Of a DNA stretch of 64,000 nucleotides, positions 57,118 through 64,000 are shown one piece after another; within the stretch, counting starts at the first letter, position 1, and each line of letters begins with the position of its first letter. The notes under the pieces are model-generated. The model had not been told where the DNA came from. It saw only the letters and a list, made by a program, of their open reading frames with translations, and searched no databases. The stretch covers positions 17,629 to 81,628 of the forward strand of contig JBPCKT010000010.1 of the NCBI GenBank assembly GCA_051004015.1, read 5' to 3'. Made by a program: the position numbers and the translations under genes. Source of the DNA: SXOA01 sp051004015. Lineage in GTDB: Bacteria; Planctomycetota; Planctomycetia; Pirellulales; Pirellulaceae.

Positions 57118-59934
57118 ATGGCACCCTCCGTGAAATTACTACTGCCCCGTTTGCTGACATGGCTGTTTGCATTGGCCGCCGCTGCGCAGGCGCGCGGCGA
57201 CGAGGGGGAGGACTTCTTCGAGAAGCAAGTTCGTCCCATCCTGGCGGGTAAGTGCGTGGAATGTCACGGCCCGGAAGAGCCGGAAAACGACCTCCGCCTG
57301 ACCTCGCGGGACGACCTTCTGAAAGGGGGAAAGTCCGGTCCGGCGGCTGTGGAAAAGAAGTCGGCAGAAAGCTTGCTGATTCAGGCGGTGACGCGGCAGG
57401 GGAAGCTTAAGATGCCGCCGGATAACAAGTTGCGCGATGACGAGGTCGCCGCGTTGCGTAAATGGGTGGACCTTGGACTGCCTTGGCCAGATTCCCCCGG
57501 CCAGGCCCCCAAGCCGAAGGGGGAAATGGTTGTGACGGCGGCCGATCGCCAGCACTGGTCGTTCCGGCCAGTCGTCGCGCCGCATCCGCCACGAGTGCGC
57601 GATGCCGCCTGGCTCCGCCAGCCGCTGGATGCGTTCGTGCTGGCTAAGCTCGAAGCTCAATCGCTCGTTCCTGCGCTGCAGGCGGATAAGCGAACGCTGT
57701 TGCGCCGTCTGTACTACGACCTCATCGGCCTGCCGCCAACTTGGGAAGAGGTTCAGGCGTTCGCGGCGGATGCTTCCCCCGATGCGCTCGAGCGGCAGAC
57801 GGATCGGCTGCTGGCGTCGCCGCGCTATGGAGAGCGGTGGGGCCGGCACTGGCTGGACGTGGCCCGCTTCGCCGACACCAAAGACGGCGTCCTAATGTAT
57901 GGCGACGACCGGGTGCGGCCTTATGCCTACACCTACCGCAACTACGTCGTGCGGGCTCTCAACGCCGACACTCCGTTCGACCAGTTCGTGCAGGAGCAAC
58001 TCGCCGCGGATCTCATCGAGCCGAAAGTAGAAACGTGGCGACTCTCCGCGCTGGGACTGCTCACGCTCGGTCGCCAGTTCGACAACAACAACCATGACGT
58101 CATCGACGATCAGATCGATACGGTCTCCCGCGGCTTCCTCGGCATGACCGTGGCGTGCGCCCGTTGCCACGATCACAAGTACGACCCGATTCCGACGGCC
58201 GACTATTATTCTCTTTACGGCGTCTTCGCCAGCAGTGAGTCACCGCAGGAGTTGCCGCTCTTGGCCGACCCGAAAGAGTTTCCCGGCGGGGAAGAGTTCG
58301 AAAAACAGGTCGGCCCCAAGCGCGAGGAGCTGAGGAAGTTTCTCGATGAGCAGTACACGCTGCTGGCGGAGACGGCACGAACCAGGATTGGCGACTACCT
58401 GATGCACGTCGTCACCAAGGAGCCCGATCCGCTGGAGACCGCCATCTTCTTCCTCTCACTTAATCCGGAAGACTTGCGTCCGCCAATGATTGCCCGCTGG
58501 CGGCACTACCTGGAAAAACGAGCCACGGCGGATGATCCTGTGCTGGGGCCGTGGCGCGACCTGATGCAGATTGCCGATTCGTCCGATGGCTTTGCCAAAG
58601 AGGCCGCCGCCAGCCTCGAGAAGTGGAAGCTGCGGCCCGAGGGAATTGACAAGGGAGAGTTGAATCCGCTCGTGAAGGAGGCTTTGCTCAAAGGACCGCT
58701 GACCAACAAAGCCGACGTTGCCCGGGCCTACGGAAGCGTGCTCAAGCGGGTCTATGACGAATCGAAGGGAGCGGCAACCGCGTCTCCGCCGCCGGATGCC
58801 GCTGCCCGCACGCAGCTCCTGCAAATGGTGACCAGCCAGGAAAGCCCCGCCTATTTCCCCCGCAGCCATTCCTGGAAGTACATGTCCCGCCAGCCGAAGG
58901 ATGCCTTTGGGGCCAAGGTGCAGGAGATTGACCGCCTGGCGGTGCAGTCGAAGAGTGCGCCGCCGCGGGCGATGGTCGTTTACGATGCACCGCATTCAGT
59001 CGATCCCTGCATCTTTGTCCGAGGCAATTCTTCGCAGCGGGGGAAAAATGTGCCGCGGCAATTCCTGGCGGTCCTCTCCCCCGCCGAGCGAAAGCCGTTC
59101 AACGGCATCAGCGGCCGGCTGGATTTGGCGAAGGCGATTGCCTCCCCGGAGAACCCGCTTACCAGCCGCGTCATTGTGAACCGGGTTTGGATGCATCACT
59201 TCGGCGAGCCGCTGGTTTCTTCGCCGAGCGACTTTGGCCGAAGAAGCACGCCGCCCGTTCAGGCTGAGCTCCTCGACTATCTGGCGTTTCGCTTGTCGCA
59301 TGAAGGCTGGTCGCTGAAGAAGCTGCATCGCTGGATCGTGTCGTCGGCCGTCTGGCAAGAGTCCTCTTCATCTCCGCCAGACGCAACGGCTGTTGCCAAG
59401 GCCAAAGATCCCGAGAATCGATTGCTCTGGAAGATGCCCCGACGAAGGCTGGAGTTTGAAGCGATGCGAGATACGCTGCTGGCCGTCTCGGGCCGCCTGA
59501 CGCACCGCAATGGCGGCCGGCCGATGGATGTGACCGAACCGCAGGGGCACTTGCGCACGATTTACAGCCTGGTGGACCGGCAGAGCTTGCCGGGAGTGTT
59601 CCGCGCATTTGACTTTGCCTCGCCCGACCAGTCGATCGAGCGCCGCCCACGGACGATGGTCCCGCAGCAAGCGCTGTTCTCCATGAATTCGCCATTTGTC
59701 GTGGAACAGGCTCGCTCGATTGCCAGCCTGCCGGAAATCGCCGTGATTGCCGACCCAGCCGCTCGCGTCAAAGAAATGTATCAAACAGTGCTCGGCCGCG
59801 ACCCCAATCAAGAGCAACTGGAGTTGGCCTTAAAGTTTGTGACTGCGCCGCCGGATGCGGAATCGAAGCTAAGTGCTTGGGAAGAATTTGCCCAAGTCCT
59901 GCTCTGTGCGAATGAATTGATGTACTTGGACTAA
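57118..59934 (+). CDS. DUF1549/DUF1553 protein with planctomycete cytochrome-c domain (PSCyt1/2, PSD1)
   Basis: 938-aa exported protein. The signal peptide is LLLPRLLTWLFALAAAAQAR (ATG 57118 gives a better leader than GTG 57067). PSCyt1 domain: FFEKQVRPILAGKCVECHGP with the C-x-x-C-H haem-binding motif. DUF1549 (PSCyt2): FVLAKLEAQSLVPALQADKR, YYDLIGLPPTWEEVQAFAAD, ACARCHDHKYDPIPTADYYS with a second CxxCH. DUF1553 (PSD1): VIVNRVWMHHFGEPLVSSPSD, TMVPQQALFSMNSPFVVEQA. It is followed by a DUF1501 gene 9 bp downstream, the standard partner. The pair is a planctomycete hallmark, probably in envelope or polysaccharide handling, unproven. Confidence 0.95.
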   Translation: MAPSVKLLLPRLLTWLFALAAAAQARGDEGEDFFEKQVRPILAGKCVECHGPEEPENDLRLTSRDDLLKGGKSGPAAVEKKSAESLLIQAVTRQGKLKMPPDNKLRDDEVAALRKWVDLGLPWPDSPGQAPKPKGEMVVTAADRQHWSFRPVVAPHPPRVRDAAWLRQPLDAFVLAKLEAQSLVPALQADKRTLLRRLYYDLIGLPPTWEEVQAFAADASPDALERQTDRLLASPRYGERWGRHWLDVARFADTKDGVLMYGDDRVRPYAYTYRNYVVRALNADTPFDQFVQEQLAADLIEPKVETWRLSALGLLTLGRQFDNNNHDVIDDQIDTVSRGFLGMTVACARCHDHKYDPIPTADYYSLYGVFASSESPQELPLLADPKEFPGGEEFEKQVGPKREELRKFLDEQYTLLAETARTRIGDYLMHVVTKEPDPLETAIFFLSLNPEDLRPPMIARWRHYLEKRATADDPVLGPWRDLMQIADSSDGFAKEAAASLEKWKLRPEGIDKGELNPLVKEALLKGPLTNKADVARAYGSVLKRVYDESKGAATASPPPDAAARTQLLQMVTSQESPAYFPRSHSWKYMSRQPKDAFGAKVQEIDRLAVQSKSAPPRAMVVYDAPHSVDPCIFVRGNSSQRGKNVPRQFLAVLSPAERKPFNGISGRLDLAKAIASPENPLTSRVIVNRVWMHHFGEPLVSSPSDFGRRSTPPVQAELLDYLAFRLSHEGWSLKKLHRWIVSSAVWQESSSSPPDATAVAKAKDPENRLLWKMPRRRLEFEAMRDTLLAVSGRLTHRNGGRPMDVTEPQGHLRTIYSLVDRQSLPGVFRAFDFASPDQSIERRPRTMVPQQALFSMNSPFVVEQARSIASLPEIAVIADPAARVKEMYQTVLGRDPNQEQLELALKFVTAPPDAESKLSAWEEFAQVLLCANELMYLD

Positions 59935-59943
59935 GGACACAGA

Positions 59944-61344
59944 ATGCGCAACCTATCTCGCCGCCAAATGCTCACCCAGCTCGGCACCGGTCTGGGAATG
60001 GCCGGGCTGGCCGGACTCATGTGCGAGCGTTCCGTCGCTGCCGCTCCGGCCAGCATCTCGCCCTTGGCCGCCCGGCTGCCGCACTTTGCTCCGAAGGTCA
60101 AGCACGTTATTCATATCTACCTGAACGGCGGGCCGTCGCAAGTCGATACCTTCGATCCCAAGCCCATCCTCGCCAAGTACGACGGCCAGCCTTTGCCGGC
60201 GGGAAACCTGACGACGGAGCGGCATACTGGCGCCGCGATGGGCTCGCCTTTCAAGTTCGCCAAGCGGGGCGAGAGCGGCATCGAGATTAGCGAGATATTT
60301 GAAAAGACCGCCGCCCACGCGGATAGCCTGTGCTTGATCCGCTCCATGCACGCCAACACGCCGAACCATGAGCAGTCGATGCGCCTGATGAACTGCGGGG
60401 ACGAACGGCTGTCGCGGCCGAGCATGGGGGCCTGGATTACCTACGGCCTGGGAAGCGAGAACGAAAACCTGCCGGGCTTTATCGCGATGTGCCCCGGTCT
60501 GCCCGTGGCCGATGTTTCGAACTGGCGGTCGTCCTTCCTGCCCGGCGTCTATCAAGGTACGCACCTCGACACCCGCAAAACAAAAATCGACGAGCTGATC
60601 GAGAACATCCGCAGCACCGAAGTCAGCAAGCGCGACCAGCGGCGGCAACTGGACCTGCTCGCCGTGCTCAACCGGCAGCATCAGGACGAGCGGGCCGACG
60701 AGCCGGAACTGGAAGCCCGCATTCAGGCCTTCGAGCTCGCCTACCGGATGCAGGCCGAAGCAACCGACGCCTTCGACGTCACCCGCGAGCCCGCCCACAT
60801 CCAAGCCGCGTATGGCGACACCATCCACGGCCGCCAATTGCTGATGGCCAGGCGGCTCATCGAGCGAGGGGTCCGCATCGTGCAGTGCTACCACGGAGAC
60901 GTGCAGCCCTGGGACAGCCACAACGATTTGGCCAAGGCCCACCGCGATTTGGCCACGCAAATCGACGGCCCCATCGCCGCCCTGCTCACCGACCTCAAGC
61001 AGCGGGGACTGTTTGAAGAGACGCTCGTCATCTGCGGAGGCGAATTCGGCCGCACTCCCGCGGTGGAGCTCGTCAACGGCAAGCCCGGCGGCGGACGCGA
61101 CCACAACCACTGGGGCTTCACCGTCTGGCTCGCCGGCGGCGGCATCAAGGGAGGCCTCGCCTACGGCACGACCGACGAATTCGGCTATCGGGCGGTGGAC
61201 AACCCCGTACACGTCCACGACTTGCACGCCACCATCCTCCACCTCCTCGGCTTCGACCACACCAAGCTCACTTACCGCCACGCCGGCCGCGACTTCCGCC
61301 TGACCGACGTGCATGGGCATGTGGTGCGGGATATTTTGGCATAG
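59944..61344 (+). CDS. DUF1501 protein with twin-arginine signal (partner of DUF1549/1553 protein)
   Basis: 466-aa exported protein. Tat signal SRRQMLTQLGTGLGMAGLAG. Family segments: VIHIYLNGGPSQVDTFDPKP, IRSMHANTPNHEQSMRLMNC, LLMARRLIERGVRIVQCYHG, ICGGEFGRTPAVELVNGKPG, GRDHNHWGFTVWLAGGGIKG, and RHAGRDFRLTDVHGHVVRDI. ATG 59944 is 9 bp after the preceding gene, so co-transcribed. The stop codon falls inside the repeat at 61342-61399. Confidence 0.93.
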   Translation: MRNLSRRQMLTQLGTGLGMAGLAGLMCERSVAAAPASISPLAARLPHFAPKVKHVIHIYLNGGPSQVDTFDPKPILAKYDGQPLPAGNLTTERHTGAAMGSPFKFAKRGESGIEISEIFEKTAAHADSLCLIRSMHANTPNHEQSMRLMNCGDERLSRPSMGAWITYGLGSENENLPGFIAMCPGLPVADVSNWRSSFLPGVYQGTHLDTRKTKIDELIENIRSTEVSKRDQRRQLDLLAVLNRQHQDERADEPELEARIQAFELAYRMQAEATDAFDVTREPAHIQAAYGDTIHGRQLLMARRLIERGVRIVQCYHGDVQPWDSHNDLAKAHRDLATQIDGPIAALLTDLKQRGLFEETLVICGGEFGRTPAVELVNGKPGGGRDHNHWGFTVWLAGGGIKGGLAYGTTDEFGYRAVDNPVHVHDLHATILHLLGFDHTKLTYRHAGRDFRLTDVHGHVVRDILA

Positions 61345-61399
61345 TAGCCGGCACACTCCGTGTGCCGGAATGTCCGCTCACGGAGTGAGCGGACTACTA
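61342..61399. terminator. Double-hairpin repeat between convergent genes
   Basis: CCGGCACAC/GTGTGCCGG with TCC loop (61348-61368) and GTCCGCTCAC/GTGAGCGGAC with GGA loop (61372-61394), bounded by TAGTAG and CTACTA. The element contains the DUF1501 stop and abuts the stop of the isomerase gene; a bidirectional terminator is likely, though it also looks like a dispersed repeat. Confidence 0.65.
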
Positions 61400-62215
61400 T
61401 CGCAGTCCCGCTTGCCGCATCAGCCGGTCGGTCGCCTGGTAGGCTTCGGTGACCCACTCGGCAATCTTGTCCGGCTGAGGGGAATACTCCAGCTCGATGG
61501 AGATTGCGCCGTCGATGTTGAGGGCCTTGATTTCGCGCAGGTACGGCTCGAAGGGAACCACGCCGCGGCCGGGGGGGAGGTCGCCGTGCTTTTTGCCGTC
61601 GCAGTCGGAGATGTGGACGTGAATGGCTTTCCCTTTTAAGCGGCGGAGCTCCTCGGCCGGAACTTTCGCCAGGCAGAGGTGGGAAATGTCGATGTTCGCC
61701 CGCACGGCCTCGTGGTTGCAGTCGTCCAGGAAGCGGACCATCGTCTCCACGCTGTTGACCAGCGATAGATGGAACGGCTCGAGCTCCAGGGCAATCTGCA
61801 CCCCCAGATCGGCGGCGTAGTCGCCGAGTATCCGGCAGCTCTCCACTCCCATGCGCCATTGCTCCGCGGGCGGAATGACTTCCTGGTTCCAGATGTATTC
61901 CCCCAGCACCAGCAGCACATTCTTGGCCTGGTACTCATACGCCAGGTCCAGATACTTCTTCACGCGGTCGATGTGAAACCGCTGCACGCTGGGATTGAAG
62001 TCAATCAGCCCCACGGCCACGCAAGCAATCGACACAATCGGCAAATCAAGCCGGTCGCACTCGTCTTTGATCAGCCGCCGCTCGCGGATACCGATGTCCA
62101 GCGGGTCCACGAAAATATCGATCGAGTCGAAGCCAATCTCCTTCGTCTTGCGCAGACCGTACACGGTCGGCTGGTTGGCTTGAACCCAGGCAGAGTTGAT
62201 GAGTCCGAGTTGCAT
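61397..62215 (-). CDS. Sugar phosphate isomerase/epimerase-like (xylose-isomerase TIM barrel) protein
   Basis: 272-aa TIM-barrel protein of the AP endonuclease 2/xylose isomerase-like family. Metal-site segments: QIALELEPFHLSLVNSVETM (Glu), VRANIDISHLCLAK (Asp/His), KAIHVHISDCDGKKHGDLPP (His) and GAISIELEYSPQPDKIAEWV (Glu), so a divalent-metal centre is intact. It probably isomerises or epimerises a keto-sugar or inositol derivative; the substrate is unknown. ATG 62215. The stop lies inside the double-hairpin repeat. It is divergent from the ECF sigma gene, with an inverted heptamer repeat between them. Confidence 0.88.
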   Translation of the reverse strand: MQLGLINSAWVQANQPTVYGLRKTKEIGFDSIDIFVDPLDIGIRERRLIKDECDRLDLPIVSIACVAVGLIDFNPSVQRFHIDRVKKYLDLAYEYQAKNVLLVLGEYIWNQEVIPPAEQWRMGVESCRILGDYAADLGVQIALELEPFHLSLVNSVETMVRFLDDCNHEAVRANIDISHLCLAKVPAEELRRLKGKAIHVHISDCDGKKHGDLPPGRGVVPFEPYLREIKALNIDGAISIELEYSPQPDKIAEWVTEAYQATDRLMRQAGLR

Positions 62216-62226
62216 GGAAGTAGAAG

Positions 62227-62374
62227 AGCGGAGGTCGGAAAGCGGAAAGCGGAATTGATTATTTACGAGTTTAGCTGGCGTCAGGGTGTGAGGGTATATT
62301 GGGGCAAGCGGGAACGACGCCGTTCAGCGTCTCTCCGCTTTCCGCTTTCCGCTTTCCGCTTTCCGACCTCCGCT
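62227..62374. repeat. Inverted GGAAAGN heptamer repeat between divergent genes
   Basis: A 27-bp segment starting AGCGGAGGTCGGAAAG (62227-62253) reappears inverted and exact at 62348-62374; the right copy is extended by two more GGAAAGC units (from 62334). The enclosed ~94 bp must hold the promoters of the isomerase and sigma-factor genes. Confidence 0.85.
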
Positions 62375-62384
62375 TTTCCGCCCC

Positions 62385-63116
62385 ATGCCTCCCTCTTCCG
62401 GCAACGCCAACTTTGCGACGACTCGCTGGAGCCTGGTCGTGGCGGCGGCGAAGAGTTCATCCCCGCAGGCGCGGGCGGCCCTCGAAGAGCTCTGCGGCAG
62501 CTACTGGTATGCGGTCTACGCTTTCGTCCGCCGGCGGGGAGAGCAAGTAGACGACGCGCGGGACCTGACGCAGGAATTCTTCGCACGGCTGCTGGAAAAG
62601 GAGTACCTGGAAGCAGCCGACAGGGAGCGAGGGCGGTTCCGCACCTTTCTACTGACCGCGGTGTCGCACTTCTTGAGCAACGAGCGGGAGCGGGCCCGCG
62701 CTCAAAAGCGCGGCGGAGGACAAACGCTCCTTTCGATCGACTTCGTTCGGGGGGAAGAGCGCTACCAACATGAGCCAGCCGACCCCTGGACCGCGGAGAA
62801 GATCTTCGACCGCCGCTGGGCGCTGACGCTGCTCGACCAGGCTGTGGCGCTGCTCAAGCAAGACTATTCCGCTTCCGGGAAAGGGGCGCTCTTTGACGAG
62901 ATCAAGGTGTTTCTCACTGGCGACTCCGGCGCACCCGCCTATGAAGAATCCGCCACCAGGCTGGCGATGTCCCCCGGCGCGGTCAAAGTTTCCGTCCATC
63001 GCCTGCGGCAGAAATACCGGGAATCGCTCCGGCAGCTCATCGCGCAAACCGTGGCTGCGGAAGAAGATATCGAGAGTGAGCTGCACGTTTTGCTTTCCGC
63101 CCTCCGGGGAAGTTAG
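62385..63116 (+). CDS. ECF-type RNA polymerase sigma factor
   Basis: 243-aa sigma factor. Region 2: ALEELCGSYWYAVYAFVRRR and DDARDLTQEFFARLLEKEYL, with RFRTFLLTAVSHFLSNERER (region 2.4). Region 4: YEESATRLAMSPGAVKVSVHRLRQKYRESL, a helix-turn-helix. The TQEFF variant is typical of the planctomycete-expanded ECF group that sits next to Ser/Thr kinases, as here (kinase start 79 bp downstream). A direct kinase-sigma link is inferred from context only. ATG 62385 directly follows the heptamer repeat. Confidence 0.9.
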   Translation: MPPSSGNANFATTRWSLVVAAAKSSSPQARAALEELCGSYWYAVYAFVRRRGEQVDDARDLTQEFFARLLEKEYLEAADRERGRFRTFLLTAVSHFLSNERERARAQKRGGGQTLLSIDFVRGEERYQHEPADPWTAEKIFDRRWALTLLDQAVALLKQDYSASGKGALFDEIKVFLTGDSGAPAYEESATRLAMSPGAVKVSVHRLRQKYRESLRQLIAQTVAAEEDIESELHVLLSALRGS

Positions 63117-63194
63117 GATTCTCTGTAACCGGTGACGAAATTTCCGTAAGAGAATGGTACCGAAAGTGAGTCCCGTCGGAAGTTGCGTGACACC

Positions 63195-63911
63195 ATGAGC
63201 CAAACCGCCACCTGCCCCCGCTGTCAATCGCCACTCGCGGCTGACGCTCCGGAAGGGCTCTGCCCGGCTTGCCTGATGGCGGAGGGGCTGGCCAGCGCGC
63301 CTTCTCCAGCCGGCTCGGCGGCAACCACCCCCTGGACCGACGAAAAACGGACGGCTGCCATTGCCGATCTGGCCCCCCACTTCCCGCAGCTCGAAATCAT
63401 CGAGCTGCTCGGCCAAGGCGGCATGGGCGCGGTCTATAAAGCGCGCCAAAAACACCTCGACCGACTGATCGCTCTCAAAGTCATTCCTCCCGAAGCTGCC
63501 AAGGAACCCGCCTTTGCCGAACGTTTCGCCCGCGAAGCCCGCGCCCTGGCCCGCCTCAACCATCCCAACATCGTCACCGTGTTCGACTTCGGCCAGTCGG
63601 ACGGCGTCTACTTCCTGCTGATGGAATTTGTCGACGGCCTCAATCTGCGGCAAACGATGCAGGCGGGCAATCTCTCGCCGCAGGAAGCCCTCGCCATCGT
63701 CCCGCACATCTGCGACGCCCTGCAGTACGCCCACGATCAGGGGATCGTCCACCGCGACGTAAAGCCGGAAAACGTACTGCTCGACAAATCGGGCCGCGTG
63801 AAGATTGCTGACTTTGGCCTCGCCAAGCTGCTCACGCATTCGCCGCTGGACTACACCCTCACCCATTCGATGCAAGGTAACCGTTCACACTCTGGGAACT
63901 CGTCTTGGTGA
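63195..63911 (+). pseudogene. Ser/Thr protein kinase truncated by an IS66-like insertion
   Basis: The first 226 or so residues of a Pkn-type kinase. N-terminal zinc ribbon CPRC...CPAC (residues 7-26). Kinase motifs: LLGQGGMGAVYKA (P-loop), LIALKVIPPE (Lys), HRDVKPENVLLD (catalytic) and ADFGLAK (metal). After HSMQ, where an activation segment and APE motif should follow, the sequence turns into transposon DNA and stops 12 codons later. The rest of the kinase would lie beyond the insertion, outside the window. ATG 63195; TTG 63183 is an alternative. Confidence 0.8.
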
Positions 63912-64000
63912 ATTCGAGCCGGTCGGTTTAGTCTAGGGCCACCATGGCCGAACAAGCGGAGTTGTCTGTCTGTCGTAAGTGTAGCGAGTTGGAGCGGCGA
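63877..64000 (+). mobile_element. IS66-family-like insertion sequence (left end, incomplete)
   Basis: The element appears to begin at GTAACCGTTCACACTC (63877), resembling the GTAA-type ends of IS66 elements. Only 67 bp separate this end from the transposase ATG, suggesting a single-ORF (ISBst12-like) member without tnpA/tnpB. The right end and target duplication are beyond the window. Confidence 0.55.
63944..64000 (+). CDS. IS66-like transposase, N-terminal fragment (cut by window edge)
   Basis: Nineteen codons, MAEQAELSVCRKCSELERR, open to the window end. The pattern C-x-x-C-x-E-L-x-R-R at the N-terminus is that of IS66 transposases, which continue into a leucine-zipper and zinc-ribbon region. 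Too short for certainty. Position behind an IS-end-like sequence inside a truncated kinase supports it. Confidence 0.55.
   Translation, partial: MAEQAELSVCRKCSELERR

Noticed and set aside
59953..61356. 467-codon minus-strand open frame opposite the DUF1501 gene
   Set aside because: Antisense shadow without motifs; the plus strand has all DUF1501 signatures.
1..64000. tRNA, rRNA or CRISPR loci
   Set aside because: No T-loop/acceptor combinations, rRNA segments or regularly spaced direct repeats were seen; the heptamer arrays are too short and uninterrupted to be CRISPR.

Overview
The window looks like a chromosomal segment of a planctomycete, probably Pirellulales-like (the order is inferred, not demonstrated). 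The evidence is the mix of families: two DUF1501 proteins, one of them behind a DUF1549/DUF1553 cytochrome-c-like protein, paired DUF1559 pilin-like proteins, a DUF1573 protein, HlyD/M50/GAF-HlyD export-type genes, an ECF sigma factor next to a Ser/Thr kinase, and many short high-copy-type repeats in the spacers. GC content is high and GTG starts with 4-8 bp gene overlaps are common.

Layout. 1-4906 (minus) is a type IV pilus/type II secretion pseudopilin operon ending in a PilM-like ATPase cut by the window edge. 5472-7718 encodes a membrane-anchored DUF11-repeat protein. 7789-13289 (minus) is a three-gene GAF-HlyD / HlyD / PqqD-M50-HlyD set. 13437-15634 holds convergent tRNA-modification genes (Dus, QueG). 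15656-19169 carries a zinc-ribbon membrane protein, a ZIP metal transporter, a small secreted protein and a DUF374 acyltransferase. 19647-21044 is a receiver-PP2C regulator. 21047-27453 (minus) is an overlapping operon: TPR-metallopeptidase, MazG-like, large exported protein, ABC ATPase. 27550-30887 is a Rieske ferredoxin convergent with a feoA-feoA-feoB-Cys-rich iron-uptake operon. 30999-36009 encodes TreS-maltokinase and MalQ. 37161-39121 is a btaA-btaB betaine-lipid operon. 40073-43819 holds a DUF1501 protein, a 4-TM protein, a DUF433 antitoxin-like protein and a probable selenoprotein. 44097-49599 carries a Gfo/Idh/MocA oxidoreductase, a conserved small protein, VapBC, GlmS and ArsC. 49811-56133 holds two DUF1559 proteins, a DUF1573 protein and a zinc-ribbon/PilM fusion. 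57118-61344 is the DUF1549/1553-DUF1501 pair. 61397-64000 carries a sugar isomerase-like protein, an ECF sigma factor, and a kinase truncated by an IS66-like element that runs off the window.

The most notable item is 42755-43819. A secreted protein with four EF-hands is followed, through one in-frame TGA (43409-43411), by the rest of an iodothyronine-deiodinase-like thioredoxin fold. The TGA sits exactly at the deiodinase catalytic selenocysteine position (T-U-P-P-F), and a bacterial-SECIS-like hairpin begins 10 nt downstream. Ordinary gene calling would split it into a truncated protein and an orphan fragment.

Second in interest are the repeats. Heptamer tandem repeats (GGATTTN, AGTACTN, GGAAAGN) lie in spacers and in one C-terminus. 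Hairpins with unrelated stems share a TCN/NGA triloop. One repeat is interrupted by a smaller palindromic element. A 25-bp inverted repeat forms part of a signal peptide.
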